Origin: JADKIH01 sp964595205
Lineage (GTDB): Bacteria; Bacteroidota; Bacteroidia; AKYH767-A; 2013-40CM-41-45
Length of the DNA stretch: 64,000 bases
Direction of reading: 5' to 3'
Assembly (NCBI GenBank): GCA_964595205.1
Contig: CAZQOQ010000007.1
Location: 113,424-177,423 of the forward strand
Under the pieces are notes generated by a model. It was not told the DNA's origin. It saw only the letters and a list, made by a program, of their open reading frames with translations, and searched no databases. The position numbers and the translations under genes are program-made. Positions 40,776 to 49,097 of the stretch are shown here, one piece after another. Every line of letters starts with the position of its first letter. The stretch's first letter is position 1.

Positions 40776-40866
40776 TTTTTTGGTTTTTGTTTTAGTATGT
40801 TTTGTGGTTATAATTATTTAGACTATTTTTTGTCAGGTGATGAATGTTTGATTTAATTTCCGAAGA

Positions 40867-41598
40867 CTATGAAATACTGAGGCCTTTAAAATTAAAGCCC
40901 TTCAAAATAAGCCAGACAGCAAGAATCATTTCGTAAAGTGCTACGGGAAGGGCCAGTATTACAACTGCCGTTGAAAATTCCATTATAACTCCAAACATTT
41001 TTAAGAAGGCAGTGATGAAAATCAGTATTGCACCTGTGATTCCAATTGTTGCAAGTATCTTCGGCACCAAACCTGTTTTGTAGAAGGTATAGCTGTAGAT
41101 AAAGGTGTTTATGCCAAGAAAGAAATTCGGGCCGATGGTAAAAGTCCAGTCATGAATTGCCTTTAATGAAATGCCAATACTTGTATACGTTTTAATATCT
41201 GCTGTCGAATCACCTGTGAACGAAATGCTCAGCGTCAGAAGCGACAGTACGCTCACTATTCCGATAAGTATGGTAACGGATTCAATGAAACGAAAGCACA
41301 GGTATCCAAGACCTAAACGCTCGTTATATTTCCTCAGGTAAGGGAATAACATAATTGCCGTTCCGATGTTTGAGACAACCAGGAACAGTTCGAAAAATGC
41401 TCCCAGTATAATCTGGGATGAATTCGAGGCTCCGGCATTTAGGTAGTCAGTATTAGCCAGTAGCGGATTGTACAATAGGAGTCCGACAATAGCTGTGAGT
41501 GAAGCGGCAATAAAGAATATCCCCGTGAAGATTGCATTCGTCCTGTCTTTTCCCGAGACAGAATTTCCAAGGCTGATGTTTGTTGTGTGGTTTTGCAT
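40867..41598 (-). CDS. DUF4386 family membrane protein
   Basis: The 243-residue product has about six membrane segments and the DUF4386 pattern: NAIFTGIFFIAASLTAIVG, GAFFELFLVVSNIGTAIMLFP, ERLGLGYLCFRFIES, and the acidic-free loop before the last segments. It lies 21 bp after the oxidoreductase gene and is probably co-transcribed. The family has no known function. Confidence 0.92.
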   Translation of the reverse strand: MQNHTTNISLGNSVSGKDRTNAIFTGIFFIAASLTAIVGLLLYNPLLANTDYLNAGASNSSQIILGAFFELFLVVSNIGTAIMLFPYLRKYNERLGLGYLCFRFIESVTILIGIVSVLSLLTLSISFTGDSTADIKTYTSIGISLKAIHDWTFTIGPNFFLGINTFIYSYTFYKTGLVPKILATIGITGAILIFITAFLKMFGVIMEFSTAVVILALPVALYEMILAVWLILKGFNFKGLSIS

Positions 41599-41619
41599 GT
41601 GATTTTTGTTTTATGTGGT

Positions 41620-42537
41620 TTAAAAATTTTCTTCAATTAATTCTTTGTTCAGCATCATGCCTGTGGTTGTGCCCATGGCAACAGCATTCGCGACGGTTCG
41701 AATCCGGGAGGCATTATCCCCGCAGGCATAAATTCCATCAACGGTAGTTTTATTTTGAGCATTGATTTGTATGTATCCTTCGTCTGTCAGCTCACATCCT
41801 AATTCCTGGGGAATCATGCAATGTTGCCTGAATTCACTCCTTGTATAAATTACATTAACAGGAACCTGGATGTCGTTTTTGAAGGTGATTCTTTCTAACC
41901 TGCCGCTTGAGTGTCCTAAACTCTTTATTTCATCTTCTACTATTGAAATATTTCTGCTGCTTAGCAGACGCATTTGCCATTCGGTTAGCGTGGAAGGACC
42001 GTTTGTGATTAGCATGAGGTCCCTGGTCCAGTGCGAAATGAGTTTTGCTAACTCAAAACCTGTTTCTCCGTTACCTAATATTCCGGTTCGTTCATTCTTT
42101 ACCTCATAACCATGGCAATAAGGGCAGTGTAATACTGAAATTCCCCAGCATTCAGAATATCCATTTATATTCTTCATGATGTCAGTAATGCCTGTTGCGA
42201 AGACTAATTTCTTTGCGAGAAATTTTTCACCTGCGGAAGTCTGAATTTCAAATTCATTCGAAACGACTCTTCCTTTAGTAGCTGTTGCATTCAGGAAAGC
42301 GACATTTTCATATTTCCGGATCTGATCTTTGGCCTGATTTAAAATTTCAACCGGTCGTGATCCGTCATGAGTTAAAAAATTATGAGAGAAAGGTGTTTGT
42401 TTGTTGGATGGATTTTCATCGTCGATGACCAGGACGCTCCTTAATCCTCTCCCCAGTGCTAAGCCCGCTGAAAGTCCCGAATAACTTCCTCCGATAATTA
42501 TTACATCGTATTTATTTTGCATCTGATTTGTCATCAC
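41620..42537 (-). CDS. FAD-dependent dithiol oxidoreductase, thioredoxin reductase-like (CPYCHGYE)
   Basis: The 305-residue product has the FAD site GGSYSGLSAG (16-25), the redox pair C138-P-Y-C141 followed by HGYE, the second nucleotide motif GILGNGETG and the C-terminal FAD motif GIYACGDNAS. The CxxCHGYE motif is typical of the TrxR-like group that includes disulfide-forming oxidases such as GliT and HlmI, although many members are uncharacterised. In contrast with the reductase-like fusion at 22.1 kb, the redox cysteines are present. Its start overlaps the upstream small gene by 4 bp (ATGA), showing coupling. Confidence 0.92.
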   Translation of the reverse strand: MMTNQMQNKYDVIIIGGSYSGLSAGLALGRGLRSVLVIDDENPSNKQTPFSHNFLTHDGSRPVEILNQAKDQIRKYENVAFLNATATKGRVVSNEFEIQTSAGEKFLAKKLVFATGITDIMKNINGYSECWGISVLHCPYCHGYEVKNERTGILGNGETGFELAKLISHWTRDLMLITNGPSTLTEWQMRLLSSRNISIVEDEIKSLGHSSGRLERITFKNDIQVPVNVIYTRSEFRQHCMIPQELGCELTDEGYIQINAQNKTTVDGIYACGDNASRIRTVANAVAMGTTTGMMLNKELIEENF

Positions 42538-42758
42538 TTTCTGTTTTTTGTCATGGTGATATATTGAATGATTTTATCGACAAACGGAACTCCTGCAAAT
42601 ACTACCCATGGAACCAGCGAGAGGGTAAGTATGAGTGTCCTTACAAATAGCGGGAAAACTGACAGAGCCTCTCCGAATAGAAGTAAGAAAATGGTGATTG
42701 ATGGATATATTACAACCCAGATTTTAAGTGATGCAATCAAGCGTGCTTTGGTTTTCAT
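42534..42758 (-). CDS. Small two-span membrane protein
   Basis: From the ATG at 42758 the product has 74 residues with two hydrophobic spans (WVVIYPSITIFLLLFG; TLILTLSLVPWVVFAGVPFV) and a basic C-terminal end. The open frame extends upstream to 42857, but that extension would run across the operator repeats and promoter, so the internal start is preferred. First gene of the putative AraC-controlled operon; no family name recognised with certainty. Confidence 0.78.
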   Translation of the reverse strand: MKTKARLIASLKIWVVIYPSITIFLLLFGEALSVFPLFVRTLILTLSLVPWVVFAGVPFVDKIIQYITMTKNRK

Positions 42759-42784
42759 TGTTGAATTATTTATTGTTTGATTTT

Positions 42785-42849
42785 GATGGGACAAAGGTAG
42801 ATCGGACAAGACGGGAAAGGATAGGACAAAAATGAAATTGGATCGGACA
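42785..42849. promoter_or_regulatory. Array of four GATNGGACA direct repeats (putative AraC operator)
   Basis: GATGGGACA (42785-42793), GATCGGACA (42800-42808), GATAGGACA (42820-42828) and GATCGGACA (42841-42849) form direct repeats with start-to-start spacings of 15, 20 and 21 bp. They lie between the stop of the AraC gene and the start of the leftward operon. The first two flank the leftward -7 box, the third falls near the -35 region and the fourth further upstream, as at activator-dependent promoters. Confidence 0.75.
42792..42799 (-). promoter_or_regulatory. Leftward -7 element (TACCTTTG) of the oxidoreductase operon
   Basis: On the minus strand TACCTTTG matches TAnnTTTG and is 33 bp before the first ATG of the operon. 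There is no TTTG at the usual distance upstream (the nearest is 27 bp away), consistent with need for an activator. Confidence 0.65.
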
Positions 42850-42910
42850 GATCTCAAATCTTCACCGCCTGTAGCGAAAAATAGATGGAAACAGTATTAA
42901 ACTCTGAAAA

Positions 42911-43792
42911 TTATGCCTGGCTGCGCCTCGAATTGAATTCAGTCCGGAAGGTGGCAGGCGAATAACCAGTGTGCTTCCTGAAAAATCTTATAAAATAGGA
43001 TGCATCATCATAACCCAGATAGTATGCTATTTGATTAACCTGGTTTGAGGTTGATAAAAGGTATCTTTTAGCTTCAAGAATAATATGTTCATTTATCAGG
43101 TCAGAACAGGTTTTTCCCAACAGATCTTTAGTAATCGCATTTAGCTGATAGGATGTAAGATTTAGCATTTCTGCATATTGTTGTACCTGTTTCTTAGTTG
43201 TAATGTTTTTTTCAAATAATTCCAGGAGGCTGTCAAGACGTTCGCGGGAATAAAGTTTTTTATCCATCATTTTATCCTGTCCTTTATCGCCTTCCCTGAT
43301 TAGATCGATATAAAACATATCAAGACTTGCTTTAATCATCTCCCGGAAACCTTCGTGTTTGGCAAGGAACTCCTCGTAAATCGATGACAGTATATTTAAC
43401 GTTCGTTTAAACTTTTCACTGGTCAGCCGGTAATAGTTCTTATTACTTACGCGTCTCAACAAATTTCCCGATGACTTTTCCCGGTTTGTATAAAAGTCGT
43501 TGCTGAATTCAATGACAAAGCCCGTACTGCCATTCTTGATAGTGAGTTCATGAACCTGCCCGGGATGCATTATGAAAACAGAGTTATTACTGATTTCATA
43601 TTCGTTAAAGTCAATGATATGTTTGCCTTTGCCTTTTTCCAATGCGAGAATAAAAAAGTAATCATGACGGTGCAATTCCTGAATCATATCCTTTCCATTC
43701 ATCACCTTTTCAAGTTTCTTCACGTTGAAACTCTCGAAAAAGTCGATTTCATTTTGAGGTGAATTGATTTTTCTTACCGGGATATCTTTCAT
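42911..43792 (-). CDS. AraC-family transcriptional regulator
   Basis: The 293-residue product has an N-terminal cupin-like sensor domain (about 40-120; ELHRHDYFFILALEKGKG, VFIMHPGQVHELTI) and a C-terminal double helix-turn-helix (about 190-290; YAEMLNLTSYQLNAITKDLLG, then QIAYYLGYDDASYFIRFFRKHTGYSP). This is standard AraC architecture. Its stop lies 152 bp before the first gene of the oxidoreductase operon, on the same strand, with the repeat array between, so it is the prime candidate to bind those repeats. The inducer is unknown. Confidence 0.95.
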   Translation of the reverse strand: MKDIPVRKINSPQNEIDFFESFNVKKLEKVMNGKDMIQELHRHDYFFILALEKGKGKHIIDFNEYEISNNSVFIMHPGQVHELTIKNGSTGFVIEFSNDFYTNREKSSGNLLRRVSNKNYYRLTSEKFKRTLNILSSIYEEFLAKHEGFREMIKASLDMFYIDLIREGDKGQDKMMDKKLYSRERLDSLLELFEKNITTKKQVQQYAEMLNLTSYQLNAITKDLLGKTCSDLINEHIILEAKRYLLSTSNQVNQIAYYLGYDDASYFIRFFRKHTGYSPATFRTEFNSRRSQA

Positions 43793-43941
43793 TTTCTAAA
43801 CCTGATCATTCAAATGTTTCCTCACAAATATTGGAAAAATATCAAGATGATTTTCAAACAGCCGATGTAAATAAAATCCCTCATTTAAGCGGTTATTTAG
43901 TTGAACAGTTAAAAATACATTTGTTGTCCTATCATAATCGA

Positions 43942-44331
43942 ATGAAACCACGTGTTGCTTCTTATTTCCGAAACGGCTATACGATGAGCCGCCGGGCAAG
44001 GATCTCTCATAAAAGAAATGAGCACCCGATCACGCATTGGATCAGCGAACTCGCAATTGATAAAGAGACAATTAAAAAAATGCTGGTGTATGCCGGAGTC
44101 CACCATACGGGATTGTACGCCCAGCGAACCCGCTTTTACCGCCTGCCGAATCTGAAAAATGAAAGCGAATTTGACAGGTTCTTCAGAACTTTTCATTCCA
44201 TTCCGGCTACAAAACGGAAATTCATCAATTACATGTCGAGGCACCTGCAGGAGAGTATTCTCGCTCATAAAGAGAGAAAATTTTATTCCTCAGATAAATA
44301 CATAAAATCATCTGATCGGCTTTTGAAATAA
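43942..44331 (+). CDS. Small basic protein of unknown function
   Basis: From the ATG at 43942 the product has 129 residues; the open frame extends to a TTG at 43831. It is rich in R, K, H and Y (MSRRARISHKRNEHPITHW; HHTGLYAQRTRFYRLP) with no signal peptide or membrane segment. The charge suggests nucleic-acid or other polyanion binding, which is inference only. No family was recognised. It is divergent from the AraC regulator. Confidence 0.55.
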   Translation: MKPRVASYFRNGYTMSRRARISHKRNEHPITHWISELAIDKETIKKMLVYAGVHHTGLYAQRTRFYRLPNLKNESEFDRFFRTFHSIPATKRKFINYMSRHLQESILAHKERKFYSSDKYIKSSDRLLK

Positions 44332-44505
44332 TTTTCTTCTTTAACCCAGGTTTATCCGATAGACTCATTCTTTTCCAGAATAGGATTGTACAAAGGAATG
44401 TCATTCATCATACAGAACTCAAAATAATATCCATCTTTTCCGCGGTTGCAATGCGCCCATATGTAATTCAACTTTACATCAGAAAAAATCTAAAATGTAA
44501 ATGAA

Positions 44506-45051
44506 ATGAAAACAAAAAAGCTCTTACTGTATGCCTCCGTCATTGCAATGGTTGCTGTATACTTTTCCTGTTCGAAGAACCAGGAAGTTGAAAAAGAAAA
44601 GGAAATTAATATTGCCCGTCAGTTGAAATTTGTACCTGTAGGCGACCGGATTAAAGAAAGAAACGGGGATGTTAGCCGGGGAAAAATAGTGATCGTGTCC
44701 TGGAATGAATGGGGCCGAAAGAAAAAGAATTGCGACGGCTGGGGACTTTGCAAAGCCAAGTGGTTTCCGGATGTTAATGAGTCGGTCCAGGTTCCTGATC
44801 CGACTGAAGGCGGCGCTTCGATTCTGGAATCCGATCCGTCTAACGGTAAATATTATTTTGATATTTTGCTGGCCGATTATCCGCCAGCAACAATTCCCGT
44901 TTCAGAATTGACCTTGATTGTAGATGAGGATATTTTATTGGGCCAATCTCCCGTTCTTGGAAATGACCTGATTATTAAAGAAGGCGATTATGAGTACGAT
45001 TCATCTCTCAGAACGTATGGAGGATACAGGATCTATCTTGAAAGCAATTAG
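44506..45051 (+). CDS. Lipoprotein of unknown function
   Basis: The 181-residue product has a lipoprotein signal (VIAMVAVYFSC, cysteine near residue 22). A lysine- and tryptophan-rich segment with two cysteines follows (SWNEWGRKKKNCDGWGLCKAKWF split over about 65-86), then an acidic beta-rich half ending GGYRIYLESN. No family recognised. It should be anchored in the envelope. Confidence 0.75.
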   Translation: MKTKKLLLYASVIAMVAVYFSCSKNQEVEKEKEINIARQLKFVPVGDRIKERNGDVSRGKIVIVSWNEWGRKKKNCDGWGLCKAKWFPDVNESVQVPDPTEGGASILESDPSNGKYYFDILLADYPPATIPVSELTLIVDEDILLGQSPVLGNDLIIKEGDYEYDSSLRTYGGYRIYLESN

Positions 45052-45149
45052 AAAATTGCATGCCGGGACTGAGCAGTTAAAAATAACATAGCCTGTTCAA
45101 ATTACGAAGAAAAGCAGATTATATTCGCAATTCCTAATTCGTAATTATC

Positions 45150-46349
45150 ATGAGCCCTCATTTAAATTCCCCGCGCTGGTGGGGAGCTCCCAGAAAATTT
45201 AATCCAAATTTCGAAGAACGAAAGATCAGCTGGCTTGAATTATTTTTTGATCTGGTATATGTAATTGCGATTTCAAGGATTACACATTTGCTGTGTTCAG
45301 ACATGAGCATGACGAATTTCATGTGGTACTGCAGCCTGTTCGCACTGATTTTCTGGGGATGGTTAAACGGCAGTTTGTATCACGACATTCATGGCAACCA
45401 GGGACTGAGAACGCGATTAATGATTCTGTGGCAAATGATGATCATCTCTGCAATTTCTGTGACTCTCGATCACGATCATCATGCATTCTCAAAAAATACA
45501 ACCATTATCATCATGGTGATGCAGCTCTTCATAACCTATCTCTGGTGGAGTGTCGGTTTTTATGACAAGGAACACAGGAAATACAACAGGCCATATACTA
45601 TTTTCTTCCTGGCCTCTTTCATCCTGATGGGAATGAATCTTTTTCTTCCACATGAATTCAGTCCGCTGCTGATCACCTGCATTATCGTTCTAAATTACGC
45701 ACCGCCATTCATAGCAAGCAGGATTCTGAAGAAACATTCGCTCGACCTGCCGCTTTCGCCGAGCATGACTGAAAGACTAGGCCTCTTCACTATAATCGTT
45801 TTTGGTGAAGTGGTATTGGGTGTCGTGAATGGTTCTGGTAAGCCTGAACCGGGTATTGAAACACTTGTTGGCTTCATACTTTCACTTGCAATCGTATTTT
45901 CACTATGGTGGATTTTCTTTACCCTGATCTCTAACAGGAATGCTAAAAAGGGTTTCGTTAACGCTACACTGCTTGAAATATTATATATACCGACGCTTAT
46001 ATCACTCGGGCTCATCGCCGCATCATTTACACTTGGGTTCGAAAGTAATGATTCCGGTAGAATATATTTCATCGCCTGCCTCGCTCTCGGAGCATTTCCC
46101 GCCTGCATCTCAGTCATGATGAGCATGCTGATTTATCCGGATGAAATAAATCAGATTTATGCAAGAGTTCGCTTTTCGTTGCTGATAACTGCTGTTGTTT
46201 TCTGGGGATATTCTTTCATTGCCACCGCTCTCAAACCTGTTTACTTCTTATCGCTCGTCCTTTTTATCCTTGTCGCAGAAATCGCCTTCCTGAATTCTTT
46301 ATATTATACTATTATTCTGAATCACTCAAAAATGAATCAGGAGAAATGA
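45150..46349 (+). CDS. ltrA: LtrA-family membrane protein (low temperature requirement protein A)
   Basis: The 399-residue product opens with the family motif KISWLELFFDLVYVIAISR (about 25-43) and has about eleven membrane segments. A further family motif, ERLGLFTIIVFGEVVLGVV, lies in the middle. The family was named from a Listeria mutant needing this gene at low temperature; its biochemical activity is not known. It stands alone. Confidence 0.93.
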   Translation: MSPHLNSPRWWGAPRKFNPNFEERKISWLELFFDLVYVIAISRITHLLCSDMSMTNFMWYCSLFALIFWGWLNGSLYHDIHGNQGLRTRLMILWQMMIISAISVTLDHDHHAFSKNTTIIIMVMQLFITYLWWSVGFYDKEHRKYNRPYTIFFLASFILMGMNLFLPHEFSPLLITCIIVLNYAPPFIASRILKKHSLDLPLSPSMTERLGLFTIIVFGEVVLGVVNGSGKPEPGIETLVGFILSLAIVFSLWWIFFTLISNRNAKKGFVNATLLEILYIPTLISLGLIAASFTLGFESNDSGRIYFIACLALGAFPACISVMMSMLIYPDEINQIYARVRFSLLITAVVFWGYSFIATALKPVYFLSLVLFILVAEIAFLNSLYYTIILNHSKMNQEK

Positions 46350-46454
46350 TTTTGGTTTCTATTGTTGATAAATCATATGGTAGTTCCACTTTTAATATTA
46401 AATTTCCGCAGGTTTTGTTCCATTCTAAAATGACTTTCAGAAAAAAATAATTGT

Positions 46455-47102
46455 ATGAGTACTGCCATATATAAAAGATTCCTCATCATAAAAGATGATT
46501 TTTACAGTAACCCTCAAAAAGTTTACAACGAAGCTCTGAATGCATCGTATCATGAACCAAGGTATTATACCGGTTTCCGCAGCCGCACGGTCTACCATGA
46601 ACCGGGCGTGAAGCAAAAGCTGGAAAAAATTCTTGGCATAAAGATTACCCGCTGGGATACTGATCCTGCAGATGAAAACGGCGTCTTTTACAGCGGGTTT
46701 TCAAAAGGAAAATTCAGGGAAGTCCCGGGAGTTCATTCCGATTATCCGCACGACGATATCACTGCGCTGGTTTACCTCACGCCGGATCTGCCTTTCGATT
46801 GCGGTACATCCTTATGGATGCACAAAAAAACAAAGCTGACAGATCCGCCGACTGCAAGTGATGCCCGCCGGTTAAATATGAAGATCGCAGACATCAGAAA
46901 TCTTTTTGAAGACGAATCCAAACAGAGAAACAAGTGGGTGGAAATGGACCGTGCGGGGTATCGTTTTAACCGCCTGGTAGCTTATCCATCCGGAGCATTG
47001 CATTCTGCTACGAAGCATTATGGTTCTTCCATTAATAATGTGCGACTGTACCAGACTTTCAGAATAGGTGTGGATTGGAATTCCTTCCGCATGAATGCTT
47101 AA
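46455..47102 (+). CDS. DUF6445-like protein, 2OG-Fe(II) oxygenase fold
   Basis: The 215-residue product has VHSDYPHDDITALVYLTPD (about 93-111), with an H-x-D pair, and RLVAYPSGALHSATKHYG (about 173-190), with the distal histidine. This is the double-stranded-beta-helix metal triad seen in DUF6445 and related oxygenase-like proteins that resemble prolyl hydroxylases. The usual co-substrate-binding arginine is probably in RLYQTFRIGV. Substrate unknown; no biosynthetic genes adjoin. Confidence 0.8.
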   Translation: MSTAIYKRFLIIKDDFYSNPQKVYNEALNASYHEPRYYTGFRSRTVYHEPGVKQKLEKILGIKITRWDTDPADENGVFYSGFSKGKFREVPGVHSDYPHDDITALVYLTPDLPFDCGTSLWMHKKTKLTDPPTASDARRLNMKIADIRNLFEDESKQRNKWVEMDRAGYRFNRLVAYPSGALHSATKHYGSSINNVRLYQTFRIGVDWNSFRMNA

Positions 47103-47142
47103 GTGCTTCAAAAGTTTTTTACAGATCTCGACAAATCTATTT

Positions 47143-48753
47143 CTAAATAGAGAAAAACAATCTCAGCTCATCCTGGTATTTATATTCATCAACAGGTTTG
47201 AGTTTAACCATACGCAGCATGATATTAAGTTTGTTGATGTCTGTAATTTTCATGGCCGAGGCCCACAATGAAACTTCCTTCAGCACTTCAAATTCTTCGC
47301 CTGAAAAAGAATCGTTGCAGGAAGTTCTTTCCAGAAAACCGTTCACTGATTCTTGTTCAGCGCGCTGACTATTACCATTATATTTCTTAATAATCATCTT
47401 CTTCACCTCGTTGGTAATATCATACACCCCGGGCTGAACTTTTTTGCCGAGGTTCAGAAAAATATTGCTGCCGGTAAATTTCAGAAGTGTTTTTTCAGAA
47501 GAGCGGTAACCCTTTCGTGATTTAATTTTTTGATATTCCATATTTGCCAATTGTCTTAATTCCGCATCAACCGGCCTGAATCCAAGTTTGTAATAAAACC
47601 AGAATACACCTGTTGCAATTCCTTCAGGATTATCGAGGCCGAATTGTGATGCTTCAACCTGGAAGTAATTCACATGAAAAAGCTGACGGTAGAGTCTCAA
47701 AACCTGTGCGACGATGTATGCTGACTCGCCCCCGCGAAACTGATCGTATATGTTTAACCCATAGTCGGATCTCCAGCCGAACACCCAGCCACCGGCATAT
47801 GCCGCCGGGTAACCATTTTTAAATAGCGTATAGCCTATATACGATTCCATTGGCAACTGTCGCGGCTGGGGCATTCCGTAAATGGCAATGGATACGCCTC
47901 TTTCAAGGTGAAATAATCGAATCGAATCTTCTTTCAGATAGGTGGCCGGATCGGTCTCGCGTTCGGTCATGGCCATGGAGTTTTTAATGACTCTTATGAG
48001 ATCGTTTTTTCCTGATTCGGTTAACACAACTTCAGAAGGAAGTTTCCTGTTCAGTAATTCCTCTACATCAAAATGTTTTAACAGGTCTTTGTGGTAAAAC
48101 TCCTCCGGTATTTCAATCCTGTTATATGATTTGGAAAGTAGTTTGTTCTTTGGAACCACGTTAGTTTGTATGCCGAGGCCATCGTAATAATGGTCCTTTA
48201 TATAAGGCAGGTTGTCCAGCCGGCTTAACTCCTGGATGATATAGGGCAGATGAGAATGTTTATTGGGAGAGAGTTCATTCAGTAATTCCTCATTGGTAAA
48301 CCCTGCAGTCGTTTCGCTTCTTTCCTGTAAAGGCAGAGTCACCTTAAGCGCTTCGTTTAAATCATGCGAAGTATTCTCAATTTTATGAATCAATACCTTG
48401 CAATCCGGATGTGTGAGCAGCCAGCGTATGCAGTCGTGCGAAAATGAAGCACGATAGTTGGTAAAAGGAATACCAGAGTTAACGAATGACTCCCTTACTT
48501 TTTCCGGTTGTTTCTTAAGAAGATCTGCAATCCGCATTACTTCTTTTTCTGCCAGAACAAATGTTTTTTTATCAGGTGGGAAAGACATAATAAATAGTAG
48601 GGTCTCGAAATATTTTGTTAAAGCACCGGTAAATGGAATCCGGATAGCTGTCATTTCTTTAAGAATAGAAATTTTAAGAGCATTACTTTCGGTGTCGAAA
48701 CGGTTGGAGATATCACTGAGTGTTTTTGCCTGACGGAGAAAGGTGTATTTCAT
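47143..48753 (-). CDS. Large uncharacterised protein with GNAT-like region
   Basis: From the ATG at 48753 the product has 536 residues; the open frame continues to 48852 through sequence belonging to the adjacent repeat, so the internal start is preferred. Residues about 300-440 have a layout like an acyltransferase fold (IGYTLFKNGYPAAYAGGWVF, ESAYIVAQVLRLYRQLFHV, GVFWFYYKLGFRPVD). The N-terminal half is mostly helical. No signal peptide or membrane segment, so probably cytosolic. I do not recognise the family with certainty; acyltransfer is an inference. Confidence 0.75.
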   Translation of the reverse strand: MKYTFLRQAKTLSDISNRFDTESNALKISILKEMTAIRIPFTGALTKYFETLLFIMSFPPDKKTFVLAEKEVMRIADLLKKQPEKVRESFVNSGIPFTNYRASFSHDCIRWLLTHPDCKVLIHKIENTSHDLNEALKVTLPLQERSETTAGFTNEELLNELSPNKHSHLPYIIQELSRLDNLPYIKDHYYDGLGIQTNVVPKNKLLSKSYNRIEIPEEFYHKDLLKHFDVEELLNRKLPSEVVLTESGKNDLIRVIKNSMAMTERETDPATYLKEDSIRLFHLERGVSIAIYGMPQPRQLPMESYIGYTLFKNGYPAAYAGGWVFGWRSDYGLNIYDQFRGGESAYIVAQVLRLYRQLFHVNYFQVEASQFGLDNPEGIATGVFWFYYKLGFRPVDAELRQLANMEYQKIKSRKGYRSSEKTLLKFTGSNIFLNLGKKVQPGVYDITNEVKKMIIKKYNGNSQRAEQESVNGFLERTSCNDSFSGEEFEVLKEVSLWASAMKITDINKLNIMLRMVKLKPVDEYKYQDELRLFFSI

Positions 48754-48842
48754 AAGGAATATTAAATGATTTTGTGAATGTAAATTAAAGTTTTGAAATA
48801 TTGATTCTTCATTGCAACCACCCTCTTGAAATCTTTTATTTA

Positions 48843-49031
48843 CACCCCTCACCCCAACCCCTCTCCGAAACAGAAAATTTTCTTTGTATCATGCTTAAAG
48901 CCGGAGAGGGGCTATGAAAGAAGCGCTCCCTTCTCCCGCGATAAAACTTAAATCAAAGAATGAAATTATCCTCGGGAGAAGGGCCGGGGATGAGGGGTTG
49001 AATTTTCTCACCCCAACCCCTCTTCTCCCAA
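48843..49031. repeat. Intergenic repeat element with nested inverted repeats
   Basis: CTCACCCCAACCCCTCT occurs twice (48848-48864 and 49007-49023). Between them CCCTCTCCG pairs with CGGAGAGGG, and CCCTTCTCCCG pairs with CGGGAGAAGGG, so the transcript or single strand could form several stems. GATGAGGGGTTG (48989-49000) is a further inverted partner of the outer repeat. GC-rich compared with its surroundings. It resembles the REP/MITE-like intergenic repeats known from many environmental bacteria. Confidence 0.75.
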
Positions 49032-49097
49032 GTCAAAAACAGAATTGACCTTAAGCTGCCATATATTTTAATATAAATTTATTTTTACATTTATGAA

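Noticed and set aside
41695..41705. GGTTCGAATCC, which looks like a tRNA T-loop
   Set aside because: It lies inside the FAD oxidoreductase coding frame, and no acceptor, D or anticodon stem can be built around it.
43831..43941. TTG-initiated extension of the small basic protein
   Set aside because: It begins with a rare start codon within the likely promoter region; the ATG at 43942 is simpler. It remains possible.
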